DNA of 64,000 nucleotides from Prorocentrum cordatum (GCA_963575745.1 CAUYUJ010009358.1:417820-481819); one strand, 5' to 3'; counted from the first letter of the stretch, positions 9,770 through 21,799 are shown. The notes: generated by a model from the letters alone, not told the origin. Made by a program: numbers and translations.

Positions 9770-9925
9770 CTAGGGGGCCACATGCGAACCCTACGCCTAC
9801 CCCCCACGACGTCTGAGGGGCAGGGTGGGGTGCACTTCGCTCGGGAGCTCCCGGTCGAAGTGAACCCCGCCCTCCCCCTCAGAAATCGCGGGGGGTAGGG
9901 GTAGGGTCCGCCTGTGGCCCCCTAG
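9770..9925. mobile_element. Family K long palindrome, copy K1
   Basis: About 156 bp whose two halves are near-complete mirror images: CTAGGGGGCCACATGCGAAC outwards, CTTCGCTCGGGAGCTCCCGG at the axis. Confidence 0.8.
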
Positions 9926-10105
9926 AGGTTTCTCTGGCGTCTTCGGGGGAGGCTTGCAGAACACCTCTCACAAGGCTGGGGGACCTCCGGCGACGTTGTC
10001 GTGAAGCAAAGCGGACTGCACATCGAGCCGCGTCGGCGATGCATCGGCGATGCGGCGCGATCCTCCGACCCCGTCTACTCCGACCCCATCTAGGAGGCCT
10101 GGGCT

Positions 10106-10147
10106 TAAGTCGGGCCTGTCCCCCTGTAAGGGGGCACGCCCGACGTA
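10106..10147. mobile_element. Family A internal-deletion copy A3
   Basis: 42 bp: the left TIR TAAGTCGGGCCTGTCCCCCT runs directly into the right TIR. The flanks GGAGGCCTGGGCT and AGCCGAGGCCTCC extend the palindrome. Confidence 0.75.
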
Positions 10148-10170
10148 AGCCGAGGCCTCCGCCCCTCTCT

Positions 10171-10325
10171 CTAGGGGGCCACATGCGAGCCCTACCCCTA
10201 CCCCCCACGATTTCTGAAGGGGAGGGTGGGGTTCACTTCGCTCGGGAGCTCCCGAACGAATGGAACCCCACCCTCCCCTTCAGAAATCGTGGGGGGTAGG
10301 GGTAGGGCTCGCATGTGGCCCCCTA
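10171..10325. mobile_element. Family K long palindrome, copy K2
   Basis: 155 bp, almost perfectly self-complementary about the axis near GGGAGCTCCCGAACG. It could extrude as a cruciform. Confidence 0.85.
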
Positions 10326-10495
10326 TCGCCCGCCGCCGCCTCGGGCGGCACGCCCCCGGGGGCAGCTGCGCCCCGAGGGACCGCCCCGCAGGCCCACCGC
10401 TCCGGCCAGGCGCCGCGCGCGGGCGCGGGGGGCCCCGGCCCCCTCTCGCGCCGCGAGCCAAAGCCACAACAAGAGGCGTTTTTATGTGTATATAT

Positions 10496-10513
10496 AACAA
10501 AACAACAACAACG

Positions 10514-10582
<69 letters not shown>
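10496..10582. repeat. (CAA)n microsatellite
   Basis: About 28 CAA units with one CGA interruption. Confidence 0.95.
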
Positions 10583-10583
<1 letters not shown>

Positions 10584-10794
10584 ATGGATGCACTTCTCGA
10601 TTTGCGCGTGTCATCCTTGCGCAGGGGCCGCGCGAATCTTCTCTGTGGCGTTCCAATTTGAACGGAGGACCCCCTAAGGGGCTCCCAAAGCCACGACGGG
10701 AGGCATGCTTCACTATCCTCGGCCTCCGGGGGCCCTCACTGGGCCCCAGTTAGGGCCGTCAGCAAAGAAGACGCGGGATGCAGCACCGGCCCCC
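10583..10794. other. No recognised feature
   Basis: Mixed sequence, GGAGGACCCCCTAAGGGGCTCC short palindromes only. Confidence 0.35.
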
Positions 10795-11190
10795 GGGGAA
10801 GGGGTCGACGCTGCTACAAGATCACGACGTCGGGGGCTACGCTGCTGCAAGGTCACGACCGCCGGGGGTCGACGCTGCTGCAAGGTCACGACCTCGGGGG
10901 TCTACGCTGCTGCAAGGTCGCGACCTCGGGGGGTCGACGCTGCTGCAGGGTCACGACGTCGGGGGGTCGACGCTGCTGCAGGGTCACGGCGTCGGGGGCC
11001 TGGGGATGGGGGGCGCACGGCGCCGCCGCCGTGCTGGGCCGCCGCCCCGCGGCCCCCCCCCCCCCCGACGCTGCTGCAGGGTCACGGCGTCGGGGGCCTG
11101 GGGTCACGGCGTCGGGGGCCTGGGGTTGGGGGGCGCACGGCGCCGCCGCCGTGCTGGGCCGCCGCCCCGCGCCCCCCCCCCCCCCCGTGC
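10795..11190. repeat. 33-bp tandem array and duplicated 113-bp block
   Basis: GGGTCGACGCTGCTGCAAGG followed by TCACGACCTCGGG repeats about eight times (10795-11000). A block with GGGGGCGCACGGCGCCGCCG is present twice (11007-11070, 11125-11185). Confidence 0.8.
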
Positions 11191-11286
11191 CTCCCGCACT
11201 GGAGGCAGGAGCGGAAGCTTTTCGGGTTGCCCTCCGCTCCGCTCTCCGCTCCTGGTCCCCCCCCCGGGGCCCCTCCCCTCCAGTTC

Positions 11287-11481
11287 TCGGGGGCGGCAAA
11301 GAGGGGGGTGATGACTAGGGGGGGGGTGGACATCATGGCGGGGGCCATGATCTTTCCCCAGATCTCGTGGCGCCTCTCTTTGTTTCATTACGTCCCTGGC
11401 CCCCCCGCTGGGCCGCGCACATGCCGCCGGTCATGATTTGCACCCCCCCCCCTTGGACACCCCCCTCTTGGCCGCTCCCGA
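11287..11481. mobile_element. Family B TIR element, copy B2 (inverted)
   Basis: TCGGGGGCGGCAAAGAGGGG at the left, CCTCTTGGCCGCTCCCGA at the right. Possible TSD CCAGTTC / CCAGCAG (imperfect). Confidence 0.8.
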
Positions 11482-12358
11482 CCAGCAGCTTCTCACATAC
11501 GCCGCAGCCCGCCCACCACTTTCTTGGCGTGTGTGGCGGCCAGGACGGCCTGCGAATCGGGAGCGACTTGTCGGCCCAGTGTGGTTCTGACAGGAAAACT
11601 CTCACGTACTAGTGGAGAGAGTGGCATGCACTGGGCGTCATTCGTGGCGCAAGATATAACACAAACTGCATCAACGAATCGCCATTGCAGAATATCATGA
11701 GCCGCCATTGCAACACAATATGATTTGCAACCGAGCCCATGGCTTTGGTCCTTGTGCGAGCATGCGCAAATACATAAGATGAATGGGAGAACACACAATA
11801 GCACCCTCCGCTGAAAAGTAACCCGTCATGAAGCCACGCGTGAGCAGTATCGAGTTCCCCTTGCAAGAGATGCATCACGAGGCTGCTCTGTGTGCAACGG
11901 ACGGGCATAGAAACGTCCAAACTCGGTGCATCAAACCCTTGGTACTGTCCAGAACTGGGCCCAGTACCGACCTGCTGTCCGAGCGAAGGCAGGGCCAGCG
12001 GGGCTGTCCCAGATGCAGCCGAGAGATATGGAGGGCGCGTTCTTCCCGTCGGTGTACTTCAAGTTGTTCTTCCGCAGCTCCTGGGTGCTCTGGGCTCGTT
12101 AGTTGGCCACCCCTGCCCCATCTCACGATACCTGAGCGCGGGCTACTCGTCCGCGTCTGCCTCCTCATCCATCAATCCCCACCTGTTGCCCCGTTCCCCC
12201 TTCTCACTTCTCACAACTTCTCACCCGCACCGAAAAGACTTGAGCGGTCTGCAGGGGTCGGCGCAAGACTCACCCGCATGTCTGAAACGATCCCTGAGTA
12301 CCTCTACCACCATGCTTCACCTGATTGATACTACCGAAGGCTTCGCTACATCATTCGG
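11482..12358. other. Repeat-free stretch; one weak exon candidate, no recognised gene
   Basis: Moderate GC and no dispersed repeats. On the plus strand GTCCCAG|ATG at 12013 opens a short frame rich in G/C third positions (DMEGAFFPSVYFKLFFRSSW), closed by TAG at about 12095. I do not recognise the peptide and give it low weight. Confidence 0.25.
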
Positions 12359-12740
12359 GTCGGGCGAAAGGGGGGCGTAGCAAAGGGGGGGGGGGTGAGA
12401 ATCAGCTCACGCAGCTGATTTTCCTGGCGCCTCCCGGCGCCGGAGGGGCGCTGATGTATCGAGGCATGGGCCACATCGGTGGGGCCGAAACCAGCTGCAT
12501 GCAGCTAATTTCGTACCCCCTCTTTTAAAACAGGGCTAGGATCGGGATAAATCGCTCCAGAGCGTTCCGGAGCGCTCTCAGAGCGTTCCGGAACGCTCTG
12601 GAGCGGCCGCGGCGCCCAATACATCCTCCAAACCCGCCGATTCTCAGAGATTTCGAGTTATCCCGATCCGATTTTGTCCCGATCTTCGCGTCGTTTTAGT
12701 ATCCCCCCCTTTCCCAATCCCCCCCCTCTCGTCCGGCCCG
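12359..12740. mobile_element. Family M element M1, interrupted by L2
   Basis: GGGCGAAAGGGGGGC left and CCCCCTCTCGTCCGGCCC right, with GAGAATCAGCTCACGCAGCT and AACCAGCTGCATGCA inside. Family L sits between TCGTACCCCC and the right poly-C arm. Confidence 0.7.
12525..12698. mobile_element. Family L element, copy L2 (nested in M1)
   Basis: TAAAACAGGGCTAGGATCGG to TCTTCGCGTCGTTTTA, flanked by TTTTA on both sides as a possible 5-bp TSD. Confidence 0.7.
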
Positions 12741-12875
12741 AGTCATGGTAGCGAGGGCGCGCCTGCAAGTGGCTCTTGCACGGCGGCAGGTCGTTCAGGT
12801 CCACCTCCTGGGGAGCACGCTCTGCGGCCAGGGCAGGCCACGCAGGACGGGAGGAGAAAGGCGAGCGAAGAGGGG

Positions 12876-13078
12876 TAATGCGGGATGACGATTAATTTAA
12901 AAAATGGGAGTGAACGATTAAAAACAAGTTTTCTACTCTTTCGGCATAATTTTCTGACTGGAGGAGAACAATGAAACAAATAGTTTTCCAGCCCGCGGCT
13001 GGTTTTTTCTAATCGTCATCCTGGGCGCCTCCGCGTGAACACGACCCCCGGTTATTTATTAATCGTCATCCTCCATTA
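12876..13078. mobile_element. Family O TIR element, copy O2
   Basis: TAATGCGGGATGACGATTAA mirrors TTAATCGTCATCCTCCATTA. 203 bp. Confidence 0.85.
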
Positions 13079-13079
13079 G

Positions 13080-14180
13080 GCAAGTTGGCTCAACATACTC
13101 GCAAAGGGCAGGCGGCATGTGGGGGATGAAGCCTGTGCAAAAAGATGCGGCGACGATACCCGGAATCGCCGTCTTACTACCGCCGGCGAACACGCCGCCA
13201 TTTTACCTGCGCCAGCTTCCGCCGAGGGGAAGATGCGCCGAAGGCGAGGCGGGAACGCCCCGTCTCTAGACCTGTGCATCCAGATTAGCATATGTCCCAC
13301 GTACCATGCTGCTAGGCAAGCCGCTCGCGGAGGGCAATCCACCTGCTCATCCTCGCGTCAATCTGCCACCTTTGCTTTCAACGTACGCAGCTCCTTTTTT
13401 TCCGGTTGCGCATAACACGATAAGGGTTACTTTGGGGTTCCCAGTTCGCTACGACACCCGTCGGCGGATATTTAATATACATATATGCACAGATATAAAT
13501 ATATACATATATACACATATATGCATTTAGATGCACACACATATGTGTATATATAAATATATCTATATATATATATACACATCTATGCACTCGAAAAGCA
13601 CGCGCGCGCTCCGCGCGCCCTCAGCTTCTTGCGCAGTTCAAGTCAGCTTGCCAGACTGGACGAGTATGGACATCAGCCCGCAAAGATCACCATCTGGGAG
13701 CGCACTCCCTGATGGACGCGTCAGGAGCCGCTGGGTAAGCAAGCCTCAGAAGATCCTGCTGCTATGAGCAGATGCACCGGGCAGCTGTCCGAAGGTAACG
13801 TTTGGGAGGACTCGGGAGGCTCGTGGCCTGTGGACCGTCTCTCGAGGTCTTGAAGATCTTCTCTGCATCTGGAGGGCCCCTCAGCCTCGGACTATCTTGG
13901 AGGTGTTTGGGCCTTACGTCGCACTGTGCCTTGCTAGGAGGCGTCAAGATGTTGCACGACATACGGTACCAGACAGATGACGCAGCTCAATCTTCTAATG
14001 GAGGCGACGTCCAGCACGACTTCGCGCCAAAGGTATGCGTGCAGGGCGATTCCTCCTGCTATTTTCTGCAAAGCGACCAGGAATGCCCCAGGAAGGCGCG
14101 CAAGGCAGCCACGTGGAGGACTCAGGACATTCGATGGGGGGACGCCCACGAACTCCAAACAGCCTAGGGAAACGATGATG
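13080..14180. other. Repeat-poor stretch with AT-rich tract and EE1; no recognised gene
   Basis: 13378-13475 (EE1: AACGTACGCAGCTCC to ACCCGTCGGCGGAT) matches 20720-20815. 13476-13585 is an ATATAC-type tract. 13600-14165 is free of repeats and has frames without stops, but no pattern I recognise; CTGGGTAAGC at 13730-13739 is a good donor-like site. Confidence 0.3.
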
Positions 14181-14340
14181 CCTTGGATGCCTTTGAGGGG
14201 CGTTCTTGGGGGGCTCTTGGGGGTTTCTTGGGGTGGGGTCTCTTCGGTTTTTGGTGGGGGTCTCCTGGTGGTCTCTTGGGACTTCTTGGGCGCGCCTCGG
14301 GGGTCTCTCCGGAGCTCTTGGCGTCTGGGCTCGAAATGTC
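14180..14340. repeat. CTTGGGG-type minisatellite
   Basis: Degenerate CTTGGGGGnCTC units. The same type recurs at 16250-16480, 22500-23000 and 41170-42020. Confidence 0.65.
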
Positions 14341-14592
14341 GAATGGTGTCGGCCTGAAAAAAACTGGATTTGAGGGATCCCGTTCCAATCTGGGCCTCTT
14401 ATATACCACTCAGTGGGGCAAGATGCTGGGTGAAGGTGGCGGAGGGAGGAAGGAGTAACGGACAGATGAGGATGAGGGATGGTGGAGGCAAACACGCATG
14501 AGGGATGCGGGGGGAGGAAGGCGGAAAGGAAAGATGGGAGGAGGAGAGGAAAGAGAAGGATGTGGAACGGGAGACGGAGGAGAACCAACAGC

Positions 14593-14631
<39 letters not shown>

Positions 14632-15000
14632 CAAAAAGAACGGACAACGAGGGATGGAGGAAACGGAAACGCACTCGGGGAACGCCAAAGCCTGGGTAGG
14701 AGGGAACGGAGGGATGGATGGGCGAACTTGAAAACAGGAATTGAACATCATGTGTTTCAAGTTGACGCTGGAGGCCCCCAAGATCGCCCCAAGAGCCCTC
14801 CACGAGTCCCCCGGGGAGCTCGGGGAAGCGCTCGAGAGGCCAACCTCACTGCAAGCAAAAACCAGGCAGCACGACGACCTTTTCGTGTTCTCGCATGGCC
14901 GCCTCCGACGCGCTGCCGAGGCCTGCGCAGGCACCCCAAGAGAGAGCTCAAAGACGCCTCTGAGATGCGTTCCTCTTGGGAGCTCCTAACGCCCTCTCTC
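14341..15000. other. (GA)n tract and unrecognised sequence
   Basis: 14590-14632 is GA-rich. The remainder is purine-rich without a recognised gene. Confidence 0.4.
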
Positions 15001-15179
15001 GGCGGTGGACACACCTCCCTTTAGTACACCTCCCCGTAGTGAAAGCGGCCTGGAAGCGAAGCCGACGGACCTGGACCCGCAACAACGACGGCCGCGACGC
15101 CCGCTCGCGAGCCGACAACGGCCAATTCCTGAATCGACGCGTCGGGGCAGGAGGCCTGTCCACCCCCGACTTGGTGGTC
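15001..15179. mobile_element. Family F TIR element, copy F4
   Basis: GGCGGTGGACACACCTCC left, GAGGCCTGTCCACCCCCGA right. No clear TSD. Confidence 0.75.
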
Positions 15180-15974
15180 CCCAAACGTGGTGGTGAGAAC
15201 ACCCGGTGGTGAGTTTTGGGCGATTTGGGTAATGGTTTTCGAGCGCTGGCTGGCCCAGGAAACGCAAAACCTCGTGGCGACCGCGTGTCCCCAAACCCGG
15301 TGGTGACCCAGAATTATTTTTTGGAAGAAATCGGGGTCACCACCGGGTGTCTCACCACCTGGTTTGGAGACCACCAACCGACGCCCGGGGCCCTCCTCGG
15401 CGCCGGCTGCCTCCGGGGCGGCTCCCGGGAGCTCGCCGGGGCTTCTTGTGTGCCTCTTGGGCTGTCTTGGGGCCCTCTTTGGGGCGGTCCTGTAGGCTTC
15501 TCGGGCCCTCGTGGAGCGTCGGACAGTTGAAGAGGCGAACAGGCTGAAAACCCAACATAAACAGAAGGAAAATCAACGATTTCTTTTTGGAAGCCTCGAG
15601 GAGCTCGTCGGGGCGAAGGATTGCAAAAAAAACGAAGGATTGCAACAAAAACAAAAAAACATTTTTGTTCGAAGGATTGGAAAAAAAAACCAGGATTGCA
15701 AAAAAAAACAAGGATTGCCAAAAAACCCATGTTTTTTTTTGCAATCCTTCGTTTTTGTTTTTGCAGTCCTTCGCTCGGGGCGCCTGCTGGGCCTCCGCGG
15801 GGCGCCCGCGGCCGGCCGCGGGGCGCCCCTCTTGGAGGCGGCCTCTCTCTCGGGGCCCCGTCGCGCCGCGGGGGGGGGAGGCCTCCGCGGGAGCCGGGCC
15901 TGCAGCTCGCTCTCTCTAGGGGGCCTCTCTGCGCAGGCCTCGGGAGCATCTCGGGGGCGGAAGTGCGAGAGAGC
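15180..15974. repeat. CCCGGTGGTGA and GAAGGATTGCAAAAAA short repeats
   Basis: CACCCGGTGGTGA-type pieces lie at 15180-15365. At 15600-15780, GAAGGATTGCAAAAAA units repeat on one strand and as an inverted copy (TTTTTGCAATCCTTCG). The remainder is GC-rich without a gene. Confidence 0.55.
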
Positions 15975-16143
15975 TGACTACCTACCAGACCACCCCAACC
16001 CAACCCGAAGACCCGATTTTCGGGTTGGGGGGGGGGTAAGGGTTCCACGCGTGTTTTTTCGAGGTTTCCCGACCCCCCCCCACTAGAAATCGAGGGTAAA
16101 TCTGAACCTTCGGGTTGGGTTGGGGTGATTTGGTGGGTGGTGA
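15975..16143. mobile_element. Family E TIR element, copy E2
   Basis: 169 bp, TIR TGACTACCTACCAGACCACC. 5-bp TSD AGAGC on both sides. Confidence 0.85.
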
Positions 16144-16159
16144 AGAGCAGCACACCCTG

Positions 16160-16245
16160 GGAGGGCACCAACTATACACCAACACCGATCCTGGCCCAGG
16201 GTGATCCTGGCCAGGATCGGTGTTGGTGTATAGTTGGTGCCCTCC
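16160..16245. repeat. Near-perfect hairpin W
   Basis: AGGGCACCAACTATACACCA continuing ACACCGATCCTGGCC is mirrored after a short GGTGATCCTGG spacer. Confidence 0.8.
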
Positions 16246-16249
16246 GACA

Positions 16250-16734
16250 CCCGCGAGTTCCCCGAAGGTCTTGTCAATGACGTTGGCATCTCGGAGGCTT
16301 CCCCGGAACTCTTCGGGTTCGGGGGCGCTTGGAAGCCTCTTGGGGGGGTCTGGACTGCTTTGGGAAGCTTGGAGAGCCATCGGGGGGCCGGCTTGGACAA
16401 CCTTGGAGCACTCTTGGGCTGTCTCGGGGGCCATCTTCAGGCTCTCCAGGGGCTCCCTTGGACGCCCGGGAAGGTGGTACAGGAGATTTGCCAGAAATGG
16501 TAGCGGAGTTGGCGGAGCCCCAGGCGGGGGAGGGCTATTTATTCAGCTTGGCTTTCATGTAAATATGGATTTTAATGGCTCATGTATGTATGCATGTGTA
16601 TATGTATGAAAAAAGGAAAGGGACCGAGAGAGAGAGAAAGAGAAAGAGAGAGAAGGGAGAGAGAGAGAGATAGTGTCAGAGAGAGAGAGAGAGAAAACGA
16701 CAAACCAGGCGAAGGACCCAATCATGAGCAGTTG
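16250..16734. repeat. CTTGGGG-type minisatellite, then (GA)n
   Basis: Degenerate CTTGGG units to about 16480; a GAGAGA tract at 16625-16695. Confidence 0.6.
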
Positions 16735-19455
16735 TGAATAACGCGATTGGGGGTATCGTTTTCGGTGGAGCTCCCTATGGGGCTACGAAGCGTGTGAGCG
16801 AAGAGCCGAAAATGGGTGCGGTGGACGCATGCGAACATCGCCACTGGGGCCTTCGCTGGAGCTCCCTATGGGGTGGGAGCGGTGTGCCGAAATTGGTGCG
16901 GCGGGCGCGTGCAAATGCAGTCACTTGGGCCTTCGGTGGAGCTCGTGTGGGGCCACGAAGCATGTGAGGGGAATGCCGACATGAGTGCGGCGGGCCCATG
17001 CGAACGCAGACACAATTGCCTTTCGTGGAGCTTCTTATGAGACCACGAAACGTGTCAGCGATGTGCCAAAAGCGGTGGCTTCAGTGGAGCTCCCTATGTG
17101 GCCATGCAACGTGTGAGGGGTGTGCCGTCATCGGTGCGGCGAAACCATGTGACCGAGGTAATTTGAGCCTTTGGCGGGAATCCCTGTGAGGCCACGAAAC
17201 GTCTTACTGGTTTGCCGAAATTGTTGCCTCGGGCGCATGCGAAGGCAACCTGCTGAGCCTTCGGTGAAGCTCCCTGTGGGGCCACAAACGTGTGAGGGGT
17301 GTGCCAACATGGGCGCGGCGGGCGCATGCGAACGCAGCCTCTGGAGCTTTCGGTGGAACTCCCTGCGGGACCACGGAACGCGTGAGGGGTGTGCCGAAAT
17401 GGGAGCGGCGGGCGCATGCGAACGCAGCCATTGGGGCCTTCAGTGGAGCTCCTGATGTCGCCACGAAGCGTGTGAAGGGTGTACTGAAATAGGTGCAGCG
17501 GGCAAATGCGAACGCAGCCAGTGGGGCCTTTGGTGGAGCTCCCTGTGTGGCCACGAGGCGTGTTAGGGCTGTGCCGACACGGGTGCGTCGGGCGCATGCG
17601 GGTGCAGCCGCTGTGGCCTTCGGTTGAGCTTCTTAGAACGTCACGAAACGTGTGAAAGGTGTGCCGACAAGGGTGCGGCGGGCGCATGCGACACAGCCAC
17701 TGAGGCCGTCGGTTGAGCTCCCTGCGAGGCCACGAAGCGTGTGAGGGGTGTGCCGAAAAAAGGGTGCGGCAGGCGCATGCGAACACAGCCACTGGGGCCT
17801 TCAGTGGAACCCCTTGTGGGGTCAAGACATATGTGATGGTCGTGCCGAAATGGGCGCGGCGGGCGCATGTGAACGTAGCCGCTGGGGCCTTCGGTGGAAC
17901 TCCCTATGGGGCCACGAAGCGTGTGAAGGGTGTGCTGAAATGGGTGCCGCAAGCACATGCGAACGCAGCCGCTAGGGCATTTGGGCCTGTATAAGGCCAC
18001 GAAATCGGTGATGGGTGTGCCGAAATGGGTGCGGCGGGCGCATGCGAACGCAGCCACTGGGGCCTTCAGTGGGAACTCCTGCGGGGCCACAAAACGCGTG
18101 CGGGGTGTGCCGAAAAAAAAGGTGCGGCAAGCGCATGCGAACGCAACCACTGGGGTCTTCAATGGAGCCCCCTGTGGGGACACGAAGCGTGTGAGGGGTG
18201 TGCCGAAAAGGGTGCGGCGGGCGCACGCGAACGCAATCACTGGGGCCTTCGGTGGGTCTCCCCATGGGGCCATGAAACGTGTGAGGGGTGTGCCGACACG
18301 GGTGCGTCGGGCGCATGCGAACGCAACCACTGAGGCCTTTGGTGGAACTCGCTACAGGGCCACGAAACGTGTGAGGGGTGTGCCGACATGGGTGCGGTGG
18401 GCGCATGCGAGCGCAGCCACCAAGGCCTTCAATGGAGCCCCTTTGCGGGGCCACGGGACGTGTGAGGGGTGTGCCAAAATGGGTGCGGCGGGCGCATGCG
18501 AACGCAACCACTGGGGCCTTCAGTGGAGCTCCCTATGCGCCACGGAACGTGTGAGGAAGTGCAGAAAAAGGGCGCGGCGGTCGCATGCGAACGCAGCCAC
18601 TGGGGTCGTCGGTTGAGCTCCCTGCGCGGCCACGAAACGTGTGAGGGGTGTGCCGAAAAAAATGCGACGGGCGCATGCGAACGCAACCACTGAGGCCGTC
18701 GGTTGAGCTCCCTGCGCGGCCACGAAACGTGTGAGTGGTGTGCCGAAAAAAAGTGCGGCGGGCGCATGCGACCACAACCACTGAAGCCGTGGCTTGAGCC
18801 CCGAGGCCACGATACGTGTGAGTGGCGTGCCGGAAAGGGTGCGGCGGGCGCATGCGAACGCAGCCACCAGGGCCTTCAGTGGAACCTCTTGTTGGACCAC
18901 GAAACGTGCAAGGGGTGTACCGAAATGGGTGCGGCGGGCGCGTGTGAACGTAGCCACTGCGGCCTTCGTTGGAACTCCCTACGGGGCCACGAAACGTGTG
19001 AGAATGTGCCGACATGGGCGCGGCGGGCGCATGCGAACGCAGCCGCTAGGGCATTCGGGTCCCTATGGGCCCACGAAATATGTGATGGGTGTCCCGAAAT
19101 GTGTGCGGTGGGCGCATGCGAGCGCAGCCACCAACGCCTTCAGTGGAGCCCCCTGCGGGGCCACGGAACGTGCGAGGGGTGTGCCGAAATGGGTGCGGCG
19201 GGCGCATGCGAATGCAACCACTGGGGCCTTCGATGGAGCTCCCTGATGTCGCCACGAAACGTGTGAGGGGTGTGCTGAAATGGGTGCTGCGGGCGCATGC
19301 GAACGCAACCACTGGGGCATTCGGTGGGGAACTCCCTTATGGGGCTACGGACCGTGTGGGGTGTGTGCCGAAATTAGTGCGGCTGGCGCATGCGCACGCT
19401 GGTATATGGATGGACCTTCGGTGGAGCTCCCTATGGGGCCACGAAGCGTGAGAGA
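16735..19455. repeat. 90-bp satellite array, about 30 units
   Basis: Exact 90-bp spacing can be read between successive GTGTGCCGAAAT / GTGTACTGAAAT / GTGCCGACAC marks (ends at 17400, 17490, 17580, 17670). Unit landmarks: GTGCGGCGGGCGCATGCGAA, CGCAGCCACTGGGGCCTTC, GGGGCCACGAAACGTGTGAG. The unit is divisible by three and open on both strands, which creates repetitive frames; I do not treat these as genes. Confidence 0.95.
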
Positions 19456-19467
19456 GGTGCACTGAAT

Positions 19468-19720
19468 CGGATGACGACGATGATGCTGATGATGATGATG
19501 ATGATGATGATGCTGATGGTGATGATGATGATGATGATGATGATGCTGATGATGATGGTGATGATGATGATCATGATGATGACGATGGTCGTGGTGATGC
19601 TGATTGTAATGATTATGCTTATGGTGCTGATGATGGTGATGGTGATGATGATGCTGATGGTCATGGTGATGATGCTGATGATGCTGATGATGATGATGAT
19701 GATGATGATGCTGATTATGA
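19468..19720. repeat. (GAT)n microsatellite
   Basis: About 250 bp of GAT/GCT-ATG variants. It directly abuts the last satellite unit. Confidence 0.95.
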
Positions 19721-21330
19721 GAGGAGGGAGGGGGCAGCGGGACGCGGAGTGAACGCGAGGACCGTCTCTTCAAAACGAGGACCCAACACCACAGGATGGC
19801 TGGGGAATAACAACGCGATGGGACAAGATATGCGGGCAGTGTGGGATGTAAGATATGGCGCGAACGCGCTTAGCTTATCCTCCCCCCTCCCTGCGATGCG
19901 CTGCTTACTCCTTATCCTCCTTCTCTTCCTCTTCCTCTTCCTCGTCCTCACCCTCCTCCTCGGCCTTCTCTTCTTCCTCCTCTGGCTCCTCCTCCTTACC
20001 TTCCTACCTGTCCTCCTCCTCCTCCTCCTTCCCTCTCTTTCTCTCTCTCTCTCTCTCTCGCTCTCGCTATCTCTCTCTCTCTCTCTCTCTTCACCCCCCC
20101 GACTCTTCCAATACTGTTAACAGTGTTCCCACCCCCCAACGCAGTGTGGTCCTCCAGATGTCTCCAGATGTCTCGAGTCTCGCGGAGGCCCCCCGTTTAC
20201 CGAATAAGATCCGCATGCGCCAAAAAAGCTCGATCCCTCGCTCCTTCTCTCCGCCCCCCCTCCCTCCACAATGATTCAATAGAAACGCTGCACCCCCCTC
20301 CCTCCCCCGAGAAAAAAACGCCAGGGAGTGGCCCGTCCCCCTCTGCGTATTGTGTTGCACACACATGATCTCAACCATGGATGTCCTATGATTATGTTTA
20401 ATCGGAACGGCTTCGGTGCCTCAAATGGCGCTCCCGCTACAGCATGGGCCTCATGTTAGGATCGACTCGTTGTTCCCGTACCTCGGAATGGCACTCCCGC
20501 TGGAGCGCACGCCACATTGCACATTGCTGGATCCAAATCCTTTCGCATTGCTGTCGCCCCGCTGCTTTCCCTATCCTCCGCCTGTCACTAGTAATCCTGC
20601 TCCTCCCGCTTCTCCTCATTCTGCTCCTGCTGCTGCTGTTCTTCCTCGTCCTCCTACTTTCTCCTCCAACTCCTCTTCTTTCTGCTCGTCCTCCTGCTCG
20701 TCCGCCTCCTCCCCCTCCAGTGTACGCAACTCCCGTTTTCTGATTGCGCATGATACGATGGGTTAGTTTGGAGGTTCTAAGTCTGCTATGGTACCTGTCG
20801 GCTGATCTAACAAATGAGAAGAATCGGGAGGGATGGGTGGGAGGGGTATGACGTAAGACATGGCACGAACACGCGCAGGTAGTCCTTCTACGAACCCCTC
20901 TCTCCTCCTCCCTTCTCCCCCTCCTCACTCCTCCTGCCCGCTTCCTACTCCTGCACGACGATTCCGTCCCTTACCCAACAACGCTGTTTTTTCGTAATGT
21001 ATTGTCGCTTCACGGCCCCGGGTCTCAGAAACTGCCTACAGATGCCAAAACGGTAGGACAGATCTATGGCGACTCTTTCAAGACGATGGATGTGGGCCTC
21101 CCTTCTTCTCGCCGCACGCACGTCGCCTCTGTCACGGCTCCTTGTCCCAGGGCCGCGCTAACGGCCATGCTGGTTAACGGCGATGTTGTGAATCTGCTTT
21201 CTGCGACGCCGAACTCGCGCAGAACAAACAATTTTTAGGACCACGCGACGAAGCTATTCCTACAGGTGCGTCGGCCACGAACCACCCCCGCCTGCAACAC
21301 CGAAACCTGCATCGCCGTTCACTGCACCGC
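19721..21330. other. Pyrimidine-rich region, repeat EE2; no recognised gene
   Basis: TCC/TC tracts at 19905-20095. A 50-bp motif (TATGnCGTAAGACATGGCnCGAA type) is found near 19845 and 20848. EE2 lies at 20720-20815. 20950-21330 holds nothing recognised. Confidence 0.4.
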
Positions 21331-21339
21331 CGTTCACTG

Positions 21340-21455
21340 CCTCCTCCTCCTCCTCTCCTCCTCCCCCTCCTCCTCTCCCTCCTCCTCCTCCTCCTCCTCC
21401 TCCTCCCCCTCCTCCTCCTCCTCCTCCTCCTCCTCCTCCTCCTCCTCCTCCTCGG
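21340..21455. repeat. (TCC)n microsatellite
   Basis: About 115 bp of TCC with CCC interruptions. Confidence 0.95.
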
Positions 21456-21799
21456 TCGGACACCCGCCGGCCCCTAACCCGGCCTCGCCCGCAGCGCGCG
21501 CGTGCGGCTCCCGCCCCTGCCGCGCCCGCGACGTCCAGGCGCCCACGATCGGGTGCGAAGGTCCTGCTGACCGGCCTCGAACTGATCCCTAATGTCAGGG
21601 GGACGTAAGACCTGGGTACAGGGGACTCGGAAATCCCCGACGACGTCGTCAAAAAAATGACGAGGCCGAGCCTGCATTTTGACGAGGCCTCCCGCTGCAG
21701 ACATCCCATGAAACTCCTCCTCGCCAAAATCCGAGGCGCGGTCGTCAAAAAACGATGCGAACCCGAGTCCTGGCAAACCCGGGTCTTACGCTCCCCCGA

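Noticed and set aside
10105-10147. Rho-independent style terminator hairpin
   Set aside because: It is the fused TIR pair of a family A deletion copy, with no T run and no gene beside it.
17094-19266. Repetitive proteins of 100-240 residues in the 16.7-19.5 kb region
   Set aside because: They are a by-product of a 90-bp satellite with few stops; both strands are open and frames shift within the array.
16735-19455. CRISPR array
   Set aside because: Units are contiguous 90-mers with no distinct spacers, and the genome is eukaryotic.
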